A stretch of DNA of 64,000 nucleotides from Frigoribacterium sp. VKM Ac-2836. Its GTDB lineage: Bacteria; Actinomycetota; Actinomycetes; Actinomycetales; Microbacteriaceae. The stretch covers positions 62,001-126,000 of the forward strand of contig NZ_JABRPK010000001.1 of assembly GCF_013248995.1 (NCBI RefSeq). Direction: 5' to 3'. Positions 26,982-35,482 of this stretch are shown here, in pieces. Below the pieces are notes generated by a model that saw nothing but the letters and a program-made list of their open reading frames with translations, made no database searches and was not told the origin of the DNA. The first letter of the stretch is position 1. The number at the start of each line of letters is the position of its first letter. Both the position numbers and the translations under genes were made by a program.

Positions 26982-28675
26982 CCGACGTCCAGCAGAAGAA
27001 GAGCCCCGCCGTCGACGGCGTCAAGCACATGAAGTGGTGGGGTTGGGGCGTCGAGGGTGTCGCGTTCCACCACGACGACAAGCCCGCCTTCGCCCCCTTC
27101 GTCAAGAAGATCGTGGGCGTCGAGCTGTCGCAGGGTCACGACACCGGCCTCTCGTTCGACGACCTCGACGTGCCCGCCTCGCGGGTCGGCACCGAGGTGC
27201 TCGACTCGCTCGTCCAGATCGTGGGTGACGGCCAGGTCGTCACCGAGGACCACGACCGGGTCGTCCACACCTACGGCAAGAGCATCCGCGACCTGATCCG
27301 CATCCGCGCGGGGCGTCTCGACCGCGTCCCCGACGTGGTCGTCTACCCGGCCGACGAGGACGAGATCCAACGGATCGTCGACCTCGCCGTCGCGAGCGAC
27401 CTCGTGCTGATCCCGTTCGGCGGCGGCAGCAACATCGTCGGCAGCCTCGAACCGTTGCCCGCCGAGGAGCGCACGGTGGTCTCGCTCGACATGGGGCGCC
27501 TCGACAAGGTGCTCGACATCGACGAGGACGGCGGACTCGCGCGCATCCAGGCCGGTGGCCAAGGCCCCGACCTCGAAGAGCAGTTGAACGCCCGCGGCTG
27601 GACCCTCGGGCACTTCCCCGACAGCTTCACCCACTCGACCATGGGCGGGTGGGTCGCGACCCGGTCGTCGGGCATGCAGAGCGACAAGTACGGCGACATC
27701 GCCGACATCACCAAGGGCTTGCGGGTGGTCCGCCCCGGTGGCGTGCTCTCGATCCGCGCCGTGCCCAGCGCCTCGACCGGGCCGTCACTGCGCGAGATGA
27801 TCATCGGCAGCGAAGGGCGCCTGGGCGTCATCACCGAGGTCACGGCCCAGGTGCACCGCCTGCCCGAGAAGCGCGAGATCCTCGCCTACCTGTTCCCGTC
27901 GTGGCACGACGGCCTCGCCGCCATGCAGGCCATCGCCGAGAGCGACGTCAGCCCCTCGGTCACCCGCGTCAGCGACGCGCACGAGACGGCGTTCTCGTTC
28001 GCCACGTCGAAGCCGGGCAAGGGCATCTCGCAGAAGGTCACCGACGCCCTGCCGCTGCTGTTGAAGGCCAAGGGCTGGGACGTCGACGCCATGTGCCTGT
28101 CGTTCATCGGCTACGAGGGCAGCCCCGAGCACGTGGCCCACACGCAGAAGGCCGTCGCCAAGATCGTCAAGGCGAACAAGGGCATGAGCGTCGGCAAAGG
28201 ACCGGGCAAGCTCTACGACCAGAAGAAGTTCGACACGCCCTACCTGCGCGACTTCTTCATGGACCACGGAGGCGCGGCGGACGTCTCCGAGACCGCCGCG
28301 CCCTGGTCGAAGCTGCGCCTCGTGTCGTCGCGGGTCTACGCGGCGGCGAACCAGGCGTTCGACCAGATCGGCAAGCAGGGCTGGATCATGGGTCACCTGT
28401 CGCACTCGTACCACTCGGGGGCGTGCCTCTACTTCACCTTCGCGTTCGAGCACGGAGACGACGCCGAGGCCGAGTACGACGTGGTCAAGCACGCCATCCA
28501 GCAGGCCTTCATCGACACCGGGGCCACCGTCTCGCACCACCACGGCGTCGGGCTGGAGCACCAGCCGTGGCTCGCGCAGGACGTCTCGCCCGAGGGCGTG
28601 GCCGTCATGCAGGGGCTGTTCGACTCGGCCGACCCGGGTCGCGTGTTCAACCCCGGGAAGGTGACGGGCGCCTAG
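26978..28675 (+). CDS. Alkyldihydroxyacetonephosphate synthase-like FAD enzyme
   Basis: 565 residues, GTG start with AAGGAG upstream. Alkyl-DHAP synthase (AGPS) hallmarks are present in order: HMKWWGWG at the N-terminus, the FAD-binding IPFGGGSNIVGSLEP near residue 145, GHFPDSFTHSTMGGWVATRS near 211, MIIGSEGRLGVITEV, and the triple-His HHHGVG at 520-522 with HQPWL after it. In AGPS this enzyme swaps the acyl chain of acyl-DHAP for a fatty alcohol, creating the ether bond. A generic FAD oxidase such as a D-lactate dehydrogenase is less likely because of the N-terminal and His motifs. Last gene of a coupled three-gene operon. Confidence 0.88.
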   Translation: MTDVQQKKSPAVDGVKHMKWWGWGVEGVAFHHDDKPAFAPFVKKIVGVELSQGHDTGLSFDDLDVPASRVGTEVLDSLVQIVGDGQVVTEDHDRVVHTYGKSIRDLIRIRAGRLDRVPDVVVYPADEDEIQRIVDLAVASDLVLIPFGGGSNIVGSLEPLPAEERTVVSLDMGRLDKVLDIDEDGGLARIQAGGQGPDLEEQLNARGWTLGHFPDSFTHSTMGGWVATRSSGMQSDKYGDIADITKGLRVVRPGGVLSIRAVPSASTGPSLREMIIGSEGRLGVITEVTAQVHRLPEKREILAYLFPSWHDGLAAMQAIAESDVSPSVTRVSDAHETAFSFATSKPGKGISQKVTDALPLLLKAKGWDVDAMCLSFIGYEGSPEHVAHTQKAVAKIVKANKGMSVGKGPGKLYDQKKFDTPYLRDFFMDHGGAADVSETAAPWSKLRLVSSRVYAAANQAFDQIGKQGWIMGHLSHSYHSGACLYFTFAFEHGDDAEAEYDVVKHAIQQAFIDTGATVSHHHGVGLEHQPWLAQDVSPEGVAVMQGLFDSADPGRVFNPGKVTGA

Positions 28676-29007
28676 TCCTCGCGCCGCGCCTCCTGCGCTG
28701 CCGCCCCGCCACGCCACGCCACGAAATGGTCACAGCACCGCGATTAGTCCTGGTGCTGTGACCATCTCACGGTGTCCTCCGACCGGACGTGTCTCGTGCA
28801 CAGGGGGGACGACGTGAATCCCGTCCACAGGGAGGCGCTGGTCGACGCTCGAGGGCGGTGGGCGCGGACAGGGTGGGGGCATGACCGCTGCGCTTCCACT
28901 CCTGGGTGGCGGGGTGACGGGGACACACAGGGGCACGGCGCAGGGAGGCTGCCTAAGATGAGCATCGATTCGTCCGCACGGACCCTGTTCACGGAAGAGA
29001 CCCACGC
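28676..29007. other. Intergenic region between the AGPS-like gene and cysK
   Basis: 332 bp without a convincing gene. It holds one decamer copy (28684-28693), a 14-bp palindrome (28726-28765), a GGAGGCGCTGG variant (28831-28841), and a -10-like TAAGAT (28954-28959) in front of cysK. Confidence 0.6.
28726..28765. repeat. Intergenic palindrome with 14-bp perfect arms
   Basis: ATGGTCACAGCACC (28726-28739) pairs with GGTGCTGTGACCAT (28752-28765) around a 12-nt loop. It could terminate the AGPS operon, but no T tract is seen. Confidence 0.75.
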
Positions 29008-29946
29008 ATGCCCGGAATCCACGCCGACATCACCTCGGCCTTCGGCAACACCCCGCTCGTGAAGCTCAACTCACTGCCCGCCGAAGGCGGTGCCGAGGTG
29101 CTGGCGAAGCTCGAGTTCTACAACCCGGGCGCCAGCGTCAAGGACCGTCTCGGCGTCGCCATCGTCGACGCCGCCGAGGCATCCGGTGACCTGAAGCCCG
29201 GTGGAACGATCGTCGAGGGCTCGAGCGGCAACACCGGCATCTCGCTCGCCCTGGTCGGGGCGGCCCGGGGCTACCGGGTGATCGTGACGATGCCCGAGAC
29301 GATGAGCGTCGAACGACGCACCGTCATGAAGGCCTACGGCGCCGAGATCGTCCTGACCCCCGGCCCCGAGGGGATGAAGGGCGCCGTCGAGCGCGCGAAG
29401 CAGATCGCTGCCGAGACCGAGAACGCCATCTGGGCGCAGCAGTTCGAGACCCGGGCCAACGCCGAGATCCACCGGCGTACGACGGCCGCCGAGATCCTGC
29501 GCGACACCGATGGCGAGATCGACTTCTTCGTCGCGGGCGTCGGCACCGGCGGCACGATCACGGGCGTCGGTCAGGTGCTGCATGAGAAGGTCCCGGGCGT
29601 GAAGGTCGTCGCCGTCGAGCCCGCCGACTCGCCGCTGCTGAGCGAGGGCAAGGCCGGGCCGCACAAGATCCAGGGCATCGGGGCGAACTTCGTCCCCGAG
29701 GTGCTCGACCGTTCGCAGATCGACGAGGTGTTCCCCGTGCAGCTCGAGGACGCCCTGCGCGTGGCCCGTGACCTGGCCAGCCGAGAGGGCATCCTCTCGG
29801 GCATCTCGTCGGGCGCCATCATCCACGCCGCGCTCGAGATCGCGAAGCGACCCGAGAACGCCGGCAAGCGCATCGTGGCGATCGTCTGCGACACGGGCGA
29901 GCGCTACCTGTCGACGGTGCTCTTCCAGGACCTCGCGGACGCCTGA
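29008..29946 (+). CDS. cysK: Cysteine synthase A (O-acetylserine sulfhydrylase)
   Basis: 312 residues, a PLP fold-type II enzyme. Lys45 in [10 protein letters not shown] binds [17 protein letters not shown] and [13 protein letters not shown] are the substrate and phosphate loops. The C-terminal [13 protein letters not shown] is typical of CysK. It joins sulfide to O-acetylserine in the cytosol. The acetyltransferase gene starts 2 nt after its stop, so both steps of cysteine synthesis are co-transcribed. Confidence 0.95.
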   Translation: MPGIHADITSAFGNTPLVKLNSLPAEGGAEVLAKLEFYNPGASVKDRLGVAIVDAAEASGDLKPGGTIVEGSSGNTGISLALVGAARGYRVIVTMPETMSVERRTVMKAYGAEIVLTPGPEGMKGAVERAKQIAAETENAIWAQQFETRANAEIHRRTTAAEILRDTDGEIDFFVAGVGTGGTITGVGQVLHEKVPGVKVVAVEPADSPLLSEGKAGPHKIQGIGANFVPEVLDRSQIDEVFPVQLEDALRVARDLASREGILSGISSGAIIHAALEIAKRPENAGKRIVAIVCDTGERYLSTVLFQDLADA

Positions 29947-29947
29947 C

Positions 29948-30499
29948 GTGCACCTGGTCGCCCGCCTGCGGGAGGACCTCGACACCGTCACGGGGCGGGA
30001 CCCGGCCGCTCGAGGACGCCTCGAGACGGCCCTGGTCTACTCGGGCCTGCACGCCGTCTGGGCGCATCGCGTCACCTCGCGACTCTGGCGTGCGGGGCCG
30101 GCACCGCGCCTCCTCGGGTCCCGGTTCGCCGCCCGGGTGATCTCGCAGCTCGCCCGGTCGGCGACCGGCGTCGAGATCCACCCCGGGGCGCGCCTCGGGG
30201 CCCGTCTGTTCATCGACCACGGCATGGGCGTCGTCATCGGTGAGACCGCGGTGGTCGGGGACGACTGCACGATCTTCCACGGCGTGACCCTCGGCGGCAA
30301 GGGACGAGGAGGCGCGCTCGGCCGCCGGCACCCCACCGTCGGCGACGGCGTGATGATCGGTGCCGGCGCGGCCGTGCTCGGCGGCGTCACCGTGGGCAGC
30401 GGCAGCGTCGTCGGAGCCAACGCGGTGGTGACGAAGGACGTCCCGGCGGGCTCCGTGGCCGTCGGTGTCCCCGCCGTCGCCCGACCCCGCCGACCCTGA
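29948..30499 (+). CDS. cysE: Serine O-acetyltransferase
   Basis: 183 residues, the short CysE type. A left-handed beta-helix of hexapeptide repeats is evident: [49 protein letters not shown]. The active-site His and Asp lie in [14 protein letters not shown]. It makes O-acetylserine from serine and acetyl-CoA for CysK, with which it may form the cysteine synthase complex. The GTG start is chosen because it follows the cysK stop directly. Confidence 0.93.
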   Translation: MHLVARLREDLDTVTGRDPAARGRLETALVYSGLHAVWAHRVTSRLWRAGPAPRLLGSRFAARVISQLARSATGVEIHPGARLGARLFIDHGMGVVIGETAVVGDDCTIFHGVTLGGKGRGGALGRRHPTVGDGVMIGAGAAVLGGVTVGSGSVVGANAVVTKDVPAGSVAVGVPAVARPRRP

Positions 30500-30532
30500 C
30501 GACGCCGCACGTGACGACGCTGCCGGGTCCGG

Positions 30533-31294
30533 TCAGCGGCGGGGCTCCCAGCGGAAGAACTTCATGGCGGCGACGGCACCGAGGGCGGCCCAGACCAGCG
30601 TCGGAGCCAGCAGCACGGGCACGAGCGACAGGTCGCCGCCGTTCCAGGCAAGGGTGATCAGCTCCATCAGCCCACCGCCCGGCAGGATGCGCTTCAGCCA
30701 CAGAAGGTCGTCGGCACCCGTGATCGTCCACCAGATCGCCACGCCGAGCGTGATCAGGTAGAGCGGCATGGTCGTGTACTGCGCGTGCTCCGGCGAGGTG
30801 CTGAAACCCGCCGTGGCCAGGGCGAAGCCGGCGAACATGGCCTCGGCGATCAGGACGGCCGCGACGAGCAGCCCGGCGTGGACCGGGGGTTCGCGCAGGC
30901 TCAGGACGCCGAGCACGATGGCGAGTTGCGCGACGCTGATCGCCACGACGGGCAGCACGAGGCCGGCGATGATCCCCGCGTCGCCGACCGATCCGCTGCG
31001 CAACCGCTTCAGGTAGAGCGACTGCCGACGGGCCGCGAGGGTGGTTGTCGCGGTGATGTAGACGCCGAGGCCCACCATGCCGATGATCTGGACGCCGGCG
31101 AGCATGCCGGCTGTGCCGTACGAGTCGAAAGCGTAGGTGACGGCCCCGAATCCCAGGGGCAGGAGCAGGGCGCAGAGCGCGACGGTTCGGTTGCGAACGA
31201 GCATGCGCAGCTCGGCGAGGGCGATGGCGAGCGGGCCGGGACGACGGCGTGACGCCGTCGACGGGGTGGCGGAGGCGCTGGTCACGGTGGTCAT
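30533..31294 (-). CDS. ABC-2 type exporter permease
   Basis: 253 residues with six predicted transmembrane helices (starting near VALCALLLPLGFGAVTY, GMVGLGVYITATTTLAARR, LVLPVVAISVAQLAIVLG). The conserved YLKRLRSG motif of DesK-linked ABC-2 permeases is visible. It pairs with the ATPase gene just upstream in the same leftward operon, which diverges from the DesKR-like two-component genes. Likely exports a lipid, drug or peptide; substrate unknown. Confidence 0.88.
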   Translation of the reverse strand: MTTVTSASATPSTASRRRPGPLAIALAELRMLVRNRTVALCALLLPLGFGAVTYAFDSYGTAGMLAGVQIIGMVGLGVYITATTTLAARRQSLYLKRLRSGSVGDAGIIAGLVLPVVAISVAQLAIVLGVLSLREPPVHAGLLVAAVLIAEAMFAGFALATAGFSTSPEHAQYTTMPLYLITLGVAIWWTITGADDLLWLKRILPGGGLMELITLAWNGGDLSLVPVLLAPTLVWAALGAVAAMKFFRWEPRR

Positions 31295-31358
31295 GGGGGG
31301 TCCTTTCGGAGCGGGGCGGAGCGGAGCGGGGCGGGGCGGGTTCTGGGCGACCGGACGG

Positions 31359-32300
31359 TCAGGAGGCGCGGCTCAGCTCTCGGAACACGTCGTCGAGTCC
31401 CGACTCGTGCACCGTGAGCCGGGCCAGCGTGCGGTCGGCCTCGGCCGCCCAGCCGAGCAACAGCCCGAGGTCGCGTTGGGCGTCGACGGTCTCGACCACG
31501 ACGAGGTCGTTCTCGGTCCGGGCGACGGCCAGCGGCAGGCCGTCGAGCGGGCCGGGGGCCACGAAGCGGATAGAGGTCGTGCTGCCGGCCGTGAGGTCGG
31601 CGACGGTCCCTTCGCGTCGGATGCGCCCTCCGTGCATCAGGCCGATGCGGTCGGAGTTCTCGGCGGCTTCTTCGAGATAGTGGGTGGTCAGGAGGAACGT
31701 GACCCCCGCCTCCCGCAGTTCGGTGACGACGGCCCACAGGGCGTCGCGTGCCGCGGGGTCGAGCCCGGTGGTGGGTTCGTCGAGGAAGACCAGTTCGGGC
31801 GTGCCCCAGACGGCCGCCGCGAAGTCGACCCGTCGACGCTCGCCGCCCGACAGCTGGGCGACACGGGCCGTCGCCTTGTGGTCGATGCCGACCAGGCCGA
31901 GCACGCGGTCGACGTCGTCGTCGCGACCCGAGACGGCGCCCGACAGCAGGACGCTCTCGCGCACGGTCAGCTCGGGGGCCAGACCGGAGTCCTGCAGCAT
32001 GGTGCCGATCCGGGGCCGGATGCGCCGGCGGTCGGTCGGATCGCCACCGAGGACCTCGACCCGGCCCGCCTCGGCCGTGCGATGCCCCTCGAGCACCTCG
32101 AGCGTGGTCGTCTTGCCCGCACCGTTCGTGCCCAACAGGGCGTAGAGCTCACCGCGACGGACGGTCAGGTCGACGCCGTCCACGGCGGTGAAGGAGCCGT
32201 ACGAGCAGGTGAGGCCGCGCGTCGAGATGACGACGTCGCCGCGTTCGGCGGAGCCCGGCGTGACGGCCGGTCGGGGCGTGGTGTCGATGGAGTTCGTCAT
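31359..32300 (-). CDS. ABC exporter ATPase
   Basis: 313 residues: Walker A GTNGAGKTTTLEVL, Q-loop TMLQDSG, signature LSGGERRR, Walker B LVFLDEPTTGLD, switch His TTHYLEEA, then a ~80-residue C-terminal extension typical of drug or lipid exporters. The final codons (SRAS) and the stop lie on a copy of the window-wide decamer. It works with the permease at 30533-31294. The ATG at 32300 faces the sensor kinase gene. Confidence 0.92.
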   Translation of the reverse strand: MTNSIDTTPRPAVTPGSAERGDVVISTRGLTCSYGSFTAVDGVDLTVRRGELYALLGTNGAGKTTTLEVLEGHRTAEAGRVEVLGGDPTDRRRIRPRIGTMLQDSGLAPELTVRESVLLSGAVSGRDDDVDRVLGLVGIDHKATARVAQLSGGERRRVDFAAAVWGTPELVFLDEPTTGLDPAARDALWAVVTELREAGVTFLLTTHYLEEAAENSDRIGLMHGGRIRREGTVADLTAGSTTSIRFVAPGPLDGLPLAVARTENDLVVVETVDAQRDLGLLLGWAAEADRTLARLTVHESGLDDVFRELSRAS

Positions 32301-32419
32301 GACCTCGACGATCTCGCGTCGGACGCGTCGCGGGTAGTGCCGACGTGGCACCTGTGGATGGTGACATCGGTCATGCACAGGCATGACATCGCGAGGGTCC
32401 GGTCCTGCGGCGCCTCCGT

Positions 32420-32425
32420 TAGCGT
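32420..32425 (+). promoter_or_regulatory. -10 box, leaderless sensor-kinase transcript
   Basis: TAGCGT ends 6 nt before the ATG at 32432; no ribosome site is present. Confidence 0.55.
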
Positions 32426-32431
32426 GGACGC

Positions 32432-33568
32432 ATGCCCCGCCTCCCGCTGACCGTGCGCCCCCGATCGGGCGGTCGGCGGCCACCGCTGGCCCGCATGCGG
32501 CGCTACGTCACCTGGTCGTTCGTGGCGCTCGCCGTCTTCACCACCCTCGTGCTGCTCGCGACGCTGGTGGCCGAGCGCGCCTCCCCGTGGCTGCTGGCGG
32601 CTTCCGCGGCGGCCGGCGTGCTCGTCACGGTCCACTCGTTCTTCTGGGAAGGCAGCCCGCCCGTCCTGCTGACCGCCGGGGGTCTCGTCGTGTCGTACGG
32701 GGTGTGGCTGGCGGTGCCGCTCGGGGGGCACACCACCCTGTTGCTGTTCTTCTTCGGTCTGACGGTGGGTTACCTGACGACGACGCCCCCTTTCGCTTCC
32801 TGGCGGTGGGCCGTCGTCGCGGTGGTCGCCGCCCTCGTCCCGGTCGTCGTCACCGGGGCGGACGAGCCCGCTCGGCTCGTGGGTCTGTCATTGGCGGTCA
32901 CGATCGGCCTGCTGTCGCTCTACGCGATCTGCCGCCTGAACCGGTACGGCTTCGACCTCTACCTCGAGATCGACTCGGCCCGCGAGACGCAGTCCGAGCT
33001 CGCCGTCATGCGAGAGAGGTACCGGTTCTCGGCCGATCTGCACGACATCCAGGGCCAGGCGCTGCACGTCAGTCGCCTGCAGCTACAGCTCGCCGACAAG
33101 ACCCTCGACCGTGACCCGGTCGCCGCACGACAGCACCTCCGCGAGGCCGAGCAGCTGATCGTGCAGACGATCGCCGAGACCCGCCGGCTGGCCTACGGCG
33201 AACGCACCCTCACGCTGGCGGGCGAGCTCGCCAACTCGACCGAGCTGATCCGGGCCGCCGGCATCGTCCTGGACGTCACGGGTCGGGCACCGGTGGGGCA
33301 CCCGGCCGACGACCTGTTCGGTCACACGGTGCGTGAGGCCACGACCAATCTGCTGCGGCACGCCCAGGCCGAGCACGTCACGATCGACCTGGCCGACGAC
33401 GCGGTCGTCGTGGTGAACGACGGGGCGAGCACGCCGATCCGGGGGCTGAGCGGCCTGGCGCGTCTGGCCGATCGCTTCGCCGAGGTCGGGGGCACGCTGA
33501 CCACGAGCCACCACGAGGGCGTCTTCCGCACCGAGGCCCGGGCACCGCGATCGAGGAGTGCCGAGTGA
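32432..33568 (+). CDS. DesK-like sensor histidine kinase (HisKA_3)
   Basis: 378 residues with an N-terminal block of five to six membrane helices, then the dimerisation and phosphorylation helix with His204 in SADLHDIQGQALHV, and a short HATPase domain (VREATTNLLRHAQAE, VVVVNDGAST, LARLADRFAEVGG). In the family, such kinases sense membrane or envelope state and phosphorylate a NarL-type partner. It is divergent from the ABC-2 exporter operon, the usual arrangement for a system that controls its exporter. Confidence 0.9.
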   Translation: MPRLPLTVRPRSGGRRPPLARMRRYVTWSFVALAVFTTLVLLATLVAERASPWLLAASAAAGVLVTVHSFFWEGSPPVLLTAGGLVVSYGVWLAVPLGGHTTLLLFFFGLTVGYLTTTPPFASWRWAVVAVVAALVPVVVTGADEPARLVGLSLAVTIGLLSLYAICRLNRYGFDLYLEIDSARETQSELAVMRERYRFSADLHDIQGQALHVSRLQLQLADKTLDRDPVAARQHLREAEQLIVQTIAETRRLAYGERTLTLAGELANSTELIRAAGIVLDVTGRAPVGHPADDLFGHTVREATTNLLRHAQAEHVTIDLADDAVVVVNDGASTPIRGLSGLARLADRFAEVGGTLTTSHHEGVFRTEARAPRSRSAE

Positions 33569-34167
33569 TCCGCGTGCTGCTGGCCGACGACGAGACGTTG
33601 CTGCGGCGGTCGATCGCCGCCCTGCTCGACCTGGCCGACGACATCGAGGTCGTGGCTCAGGCCGCGGACGGCCTCGAAGCCGTCCGCTTGACCGCCGAGC
33701 ACGAGCCCGACGTGGTCTTGCTCGACCTCGAGATGCCCGGCATGGACGGAATCGAGGCCGCGACCATCATCCTCGCGCGGCGACCCGACCAGGCCGTCGT
33801 GCTGTTGACGCGACATGGTCGCCCGGGGGTGTTGAAGCGGGCGCTGACCGCGGGCGTCCGGGGGTTCCTGCCCAAATCGGTCGACCCCGACGAACTGCAG
33901 CGGGTCATCGTGCAGGTGCACGGCGGGCGTCGGTACATCGACGCCGACATCTCGGCATCGGCCATGATGGACGACTGCCCGCTGACCGACCGCGAGCTCG
34001 ACGCCCTGCGCCTGACGACCGACGGCTTCTCGGTACGCGAGATCAGCGCACGCTTGCACCTGGCTTCGGGCACGGTGCGCAACTACCTGTCGTCCGCGAT
34101 GCAGAAGACGGGCAGCTCGTCGCGGCACACCGCCGCCCGCTTGGCGCGAGAACGCGGCTGGCTCTGA
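33565..34167 (+). CDS. NarL/FixJ-type response regulator (DesR-like)
   Basis: 200 residues. The receiver domain has the acidic pair ADDE and the phospho-acceptor Asp54 in VVLLDLEMPGMDG. The C-terminal LuxR-type HTH is LTDRELDALRLTTDGFSVREISARL, with TVRNYLSSAMQKTG. The GTG start overlaps the kinase stop (GTGA). It probably regulates the divergent ABC-2 exporter operon. Confidence 0.92.
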   Translation: MIRVLLADDETLLRRSIAALLDLADDIEVVAQAADGLEAVRLTAEHEPDVVLLDLEMPGMDGIEAATIILARRPDQAVVLLTRHGRPGVLKRALTAGVRGFLPKSVDPDELQRVIVQVHGGRRYIDADISASAMMDDCPLTDRELDALRLTTDGFSVREISARLHLASGTVRNYLSSAMQKTGSSSRHTAARLARERGWL

Positions 34168-34209
34168 CCGACGGTGCGGCGGGGCACCTGGGGGGTCAGT
34201 AGTCAGCCG

Positions 34210-35385
34210 TCAGGCGTTGGTGAGTTCGCGCCCGCGCGATCCGTCGGTCGCCGAGGAGGCACGGCGGGGCTCGCGGGGCTCGAAGCGTCCCTTGAGCTTC
34301 AGGGCGGGTTTCTCGACGAAGTGATGCGAGAGCACCGACGTGCCGATCGCGAACGCGAGCACGAGGACGATGCCGAGGGCCCCTTGGACGAAGGGTTCGA
34401 CGAGTGCGATGAAGACGACGTGCCAGAGGTACAGGGGGTACGAGATCGCCCGTCCGAACCAGGCGACCGGTGCCAGGGACAACACCCACGCGACGGGGGA
34501 CGACGCGGTGACCAGGCCGCCGATCAGGAGCACGGAGGCGACCCCGACGGCGGGCAGCATCACGGCGAAGGTGAGCACGCTCTGCTGCCAACCCGACCCG
34601 ATGACGAACAACGAGCCGACGACGCCGCCGAGACCGAGCCAGGTGGACAGGGCACCCCAGCGACCGGCGAGGGCGGTCCGCACCCGCTCGGACCGGAGGA
34701 CAAGCGCGAGTGCGCAGCCCATCAGCAACGGGGCCACGTTGAGGACGGGGCTGAAGTAGATGTCGGGGGTCGCGCTGCCCGACGGGCGGTCGTAGAGGAA
34801 CCACGTCGCCACCGCCGAGGCGACGATGACGACCGACAGCCCGGCGACCAGGGCTCGGCGCTTGACCGCGACGGCGAGGAGGAGCACGAGCACGGGCGGC
34901 CAGACGAGGTAGAACTGTTCTTCCATCGACAGGCTCCACATCGGGGCGAAGACGCCCTGGGACGTGTCGAAGAAGGCGCGGGCGAGGTTGCCCGTGTAGG
35001 TCAGGGCGATCAGGGCGGCACCGATGGGACCGAGGGTCGAGCCTTGGTAGTCGCCGACGAGCCACCACAGAGCCACGCCGACCACGACCACGGCCAGCAA
35101 TGTGGGGTACAGCCGCAGCAGACGTCGCACCCAGAACCGACCGAGGCGGATGCGTCCCGTCGTGGCGTGCTCGCGGAGCAGAAGAGTAGTGATCAGGTAG
35201 CCCGACAGCACGAAGAAGACGTTGACGCCCACGAACCCGCTGCCGAATCCCGGCACGTGCAGGTGGTACAGGACGACCAGGACGATGGCCATCGTGCGCA
35301 GTCCGTCGAGGGGCAGCACGCGATCCCGGCGCGTGGCCGATACGGGGCGCGCGGTCGGCTCCGTGGTCGGCAGGGCTGAGGGCAT
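34210..35385 (-). CDS. OafA/YrhL-type membrane acyltransferase
   Basis: 391 residues with about ten membrane helices and the acyltransferase-3 signatures: PLDGLRTMAIVLVVLYHLH near the N-terminus, GFVGVNVFFVLSGYLITTLL, the RLYPTL loop, and MWSLSMEEQFYLVWP. The family O-acylates surface polysaccharides, peptidoglycan or lipids. It could modify a cell-surface glycan such as that made by the cluster at 54618-62963 (inference). No SGNH extension is present. Confidence 0.88.
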   Translation of the reverse strand: MPSALPTTEPTARPVSATRRDRVLPLDGLRTMAIVLVVLYHLHVPGFGSGFVGVNVFFVLSGYLITTLLLREHATTGRIRLGRFWVRRLLRLYPTLLAVVVVGVALWWLVGDYQGSTLGPIGAALIALTYTGNLARAFFDTSQGVFAPMWSLSMEEQFYLVWPPVLVLLLAVAVKRRALVAGLSVVIVASAVATWFLYDRPSGSATPDIYFSPVLNVAPLLMGCALALVLRSERVRTALAGRWGALSTWLGLGGVVGSLFVIGSGWQQSVLTFAVMLPAVGVASVLLIGGLVTASSPVAWVLSLAPVAWFGRAISYPLYLWHVVFIALVEPFVQGALGIVLVLAFAIGTSVLSHHFVEKPALKLKGRFEPREPRRASSATDGSRGRELTNA

Positions 35386-35423
35386 CGTTGCAGTGTGCCT
35401 CAGTATCCTTGGTGCCGCCCGAA

Positions 35424-35458
35424 CGAGCAGGGCCAGGTTCGCTTCCCGGCCCTGCTCG
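35424..35458 (-). terminator. Terminator of the MFS gene
   Basis: CGAGCAGGGCC (35424-35434) and GGCCCTGCTCG (35448-35458) form a perfect 11-bp stem, 25 nt past the MFS stop. Confidence 0.7.
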
Positions 35459-35482
35459 TCGCGCGTGACGACCCGGGTGGTC

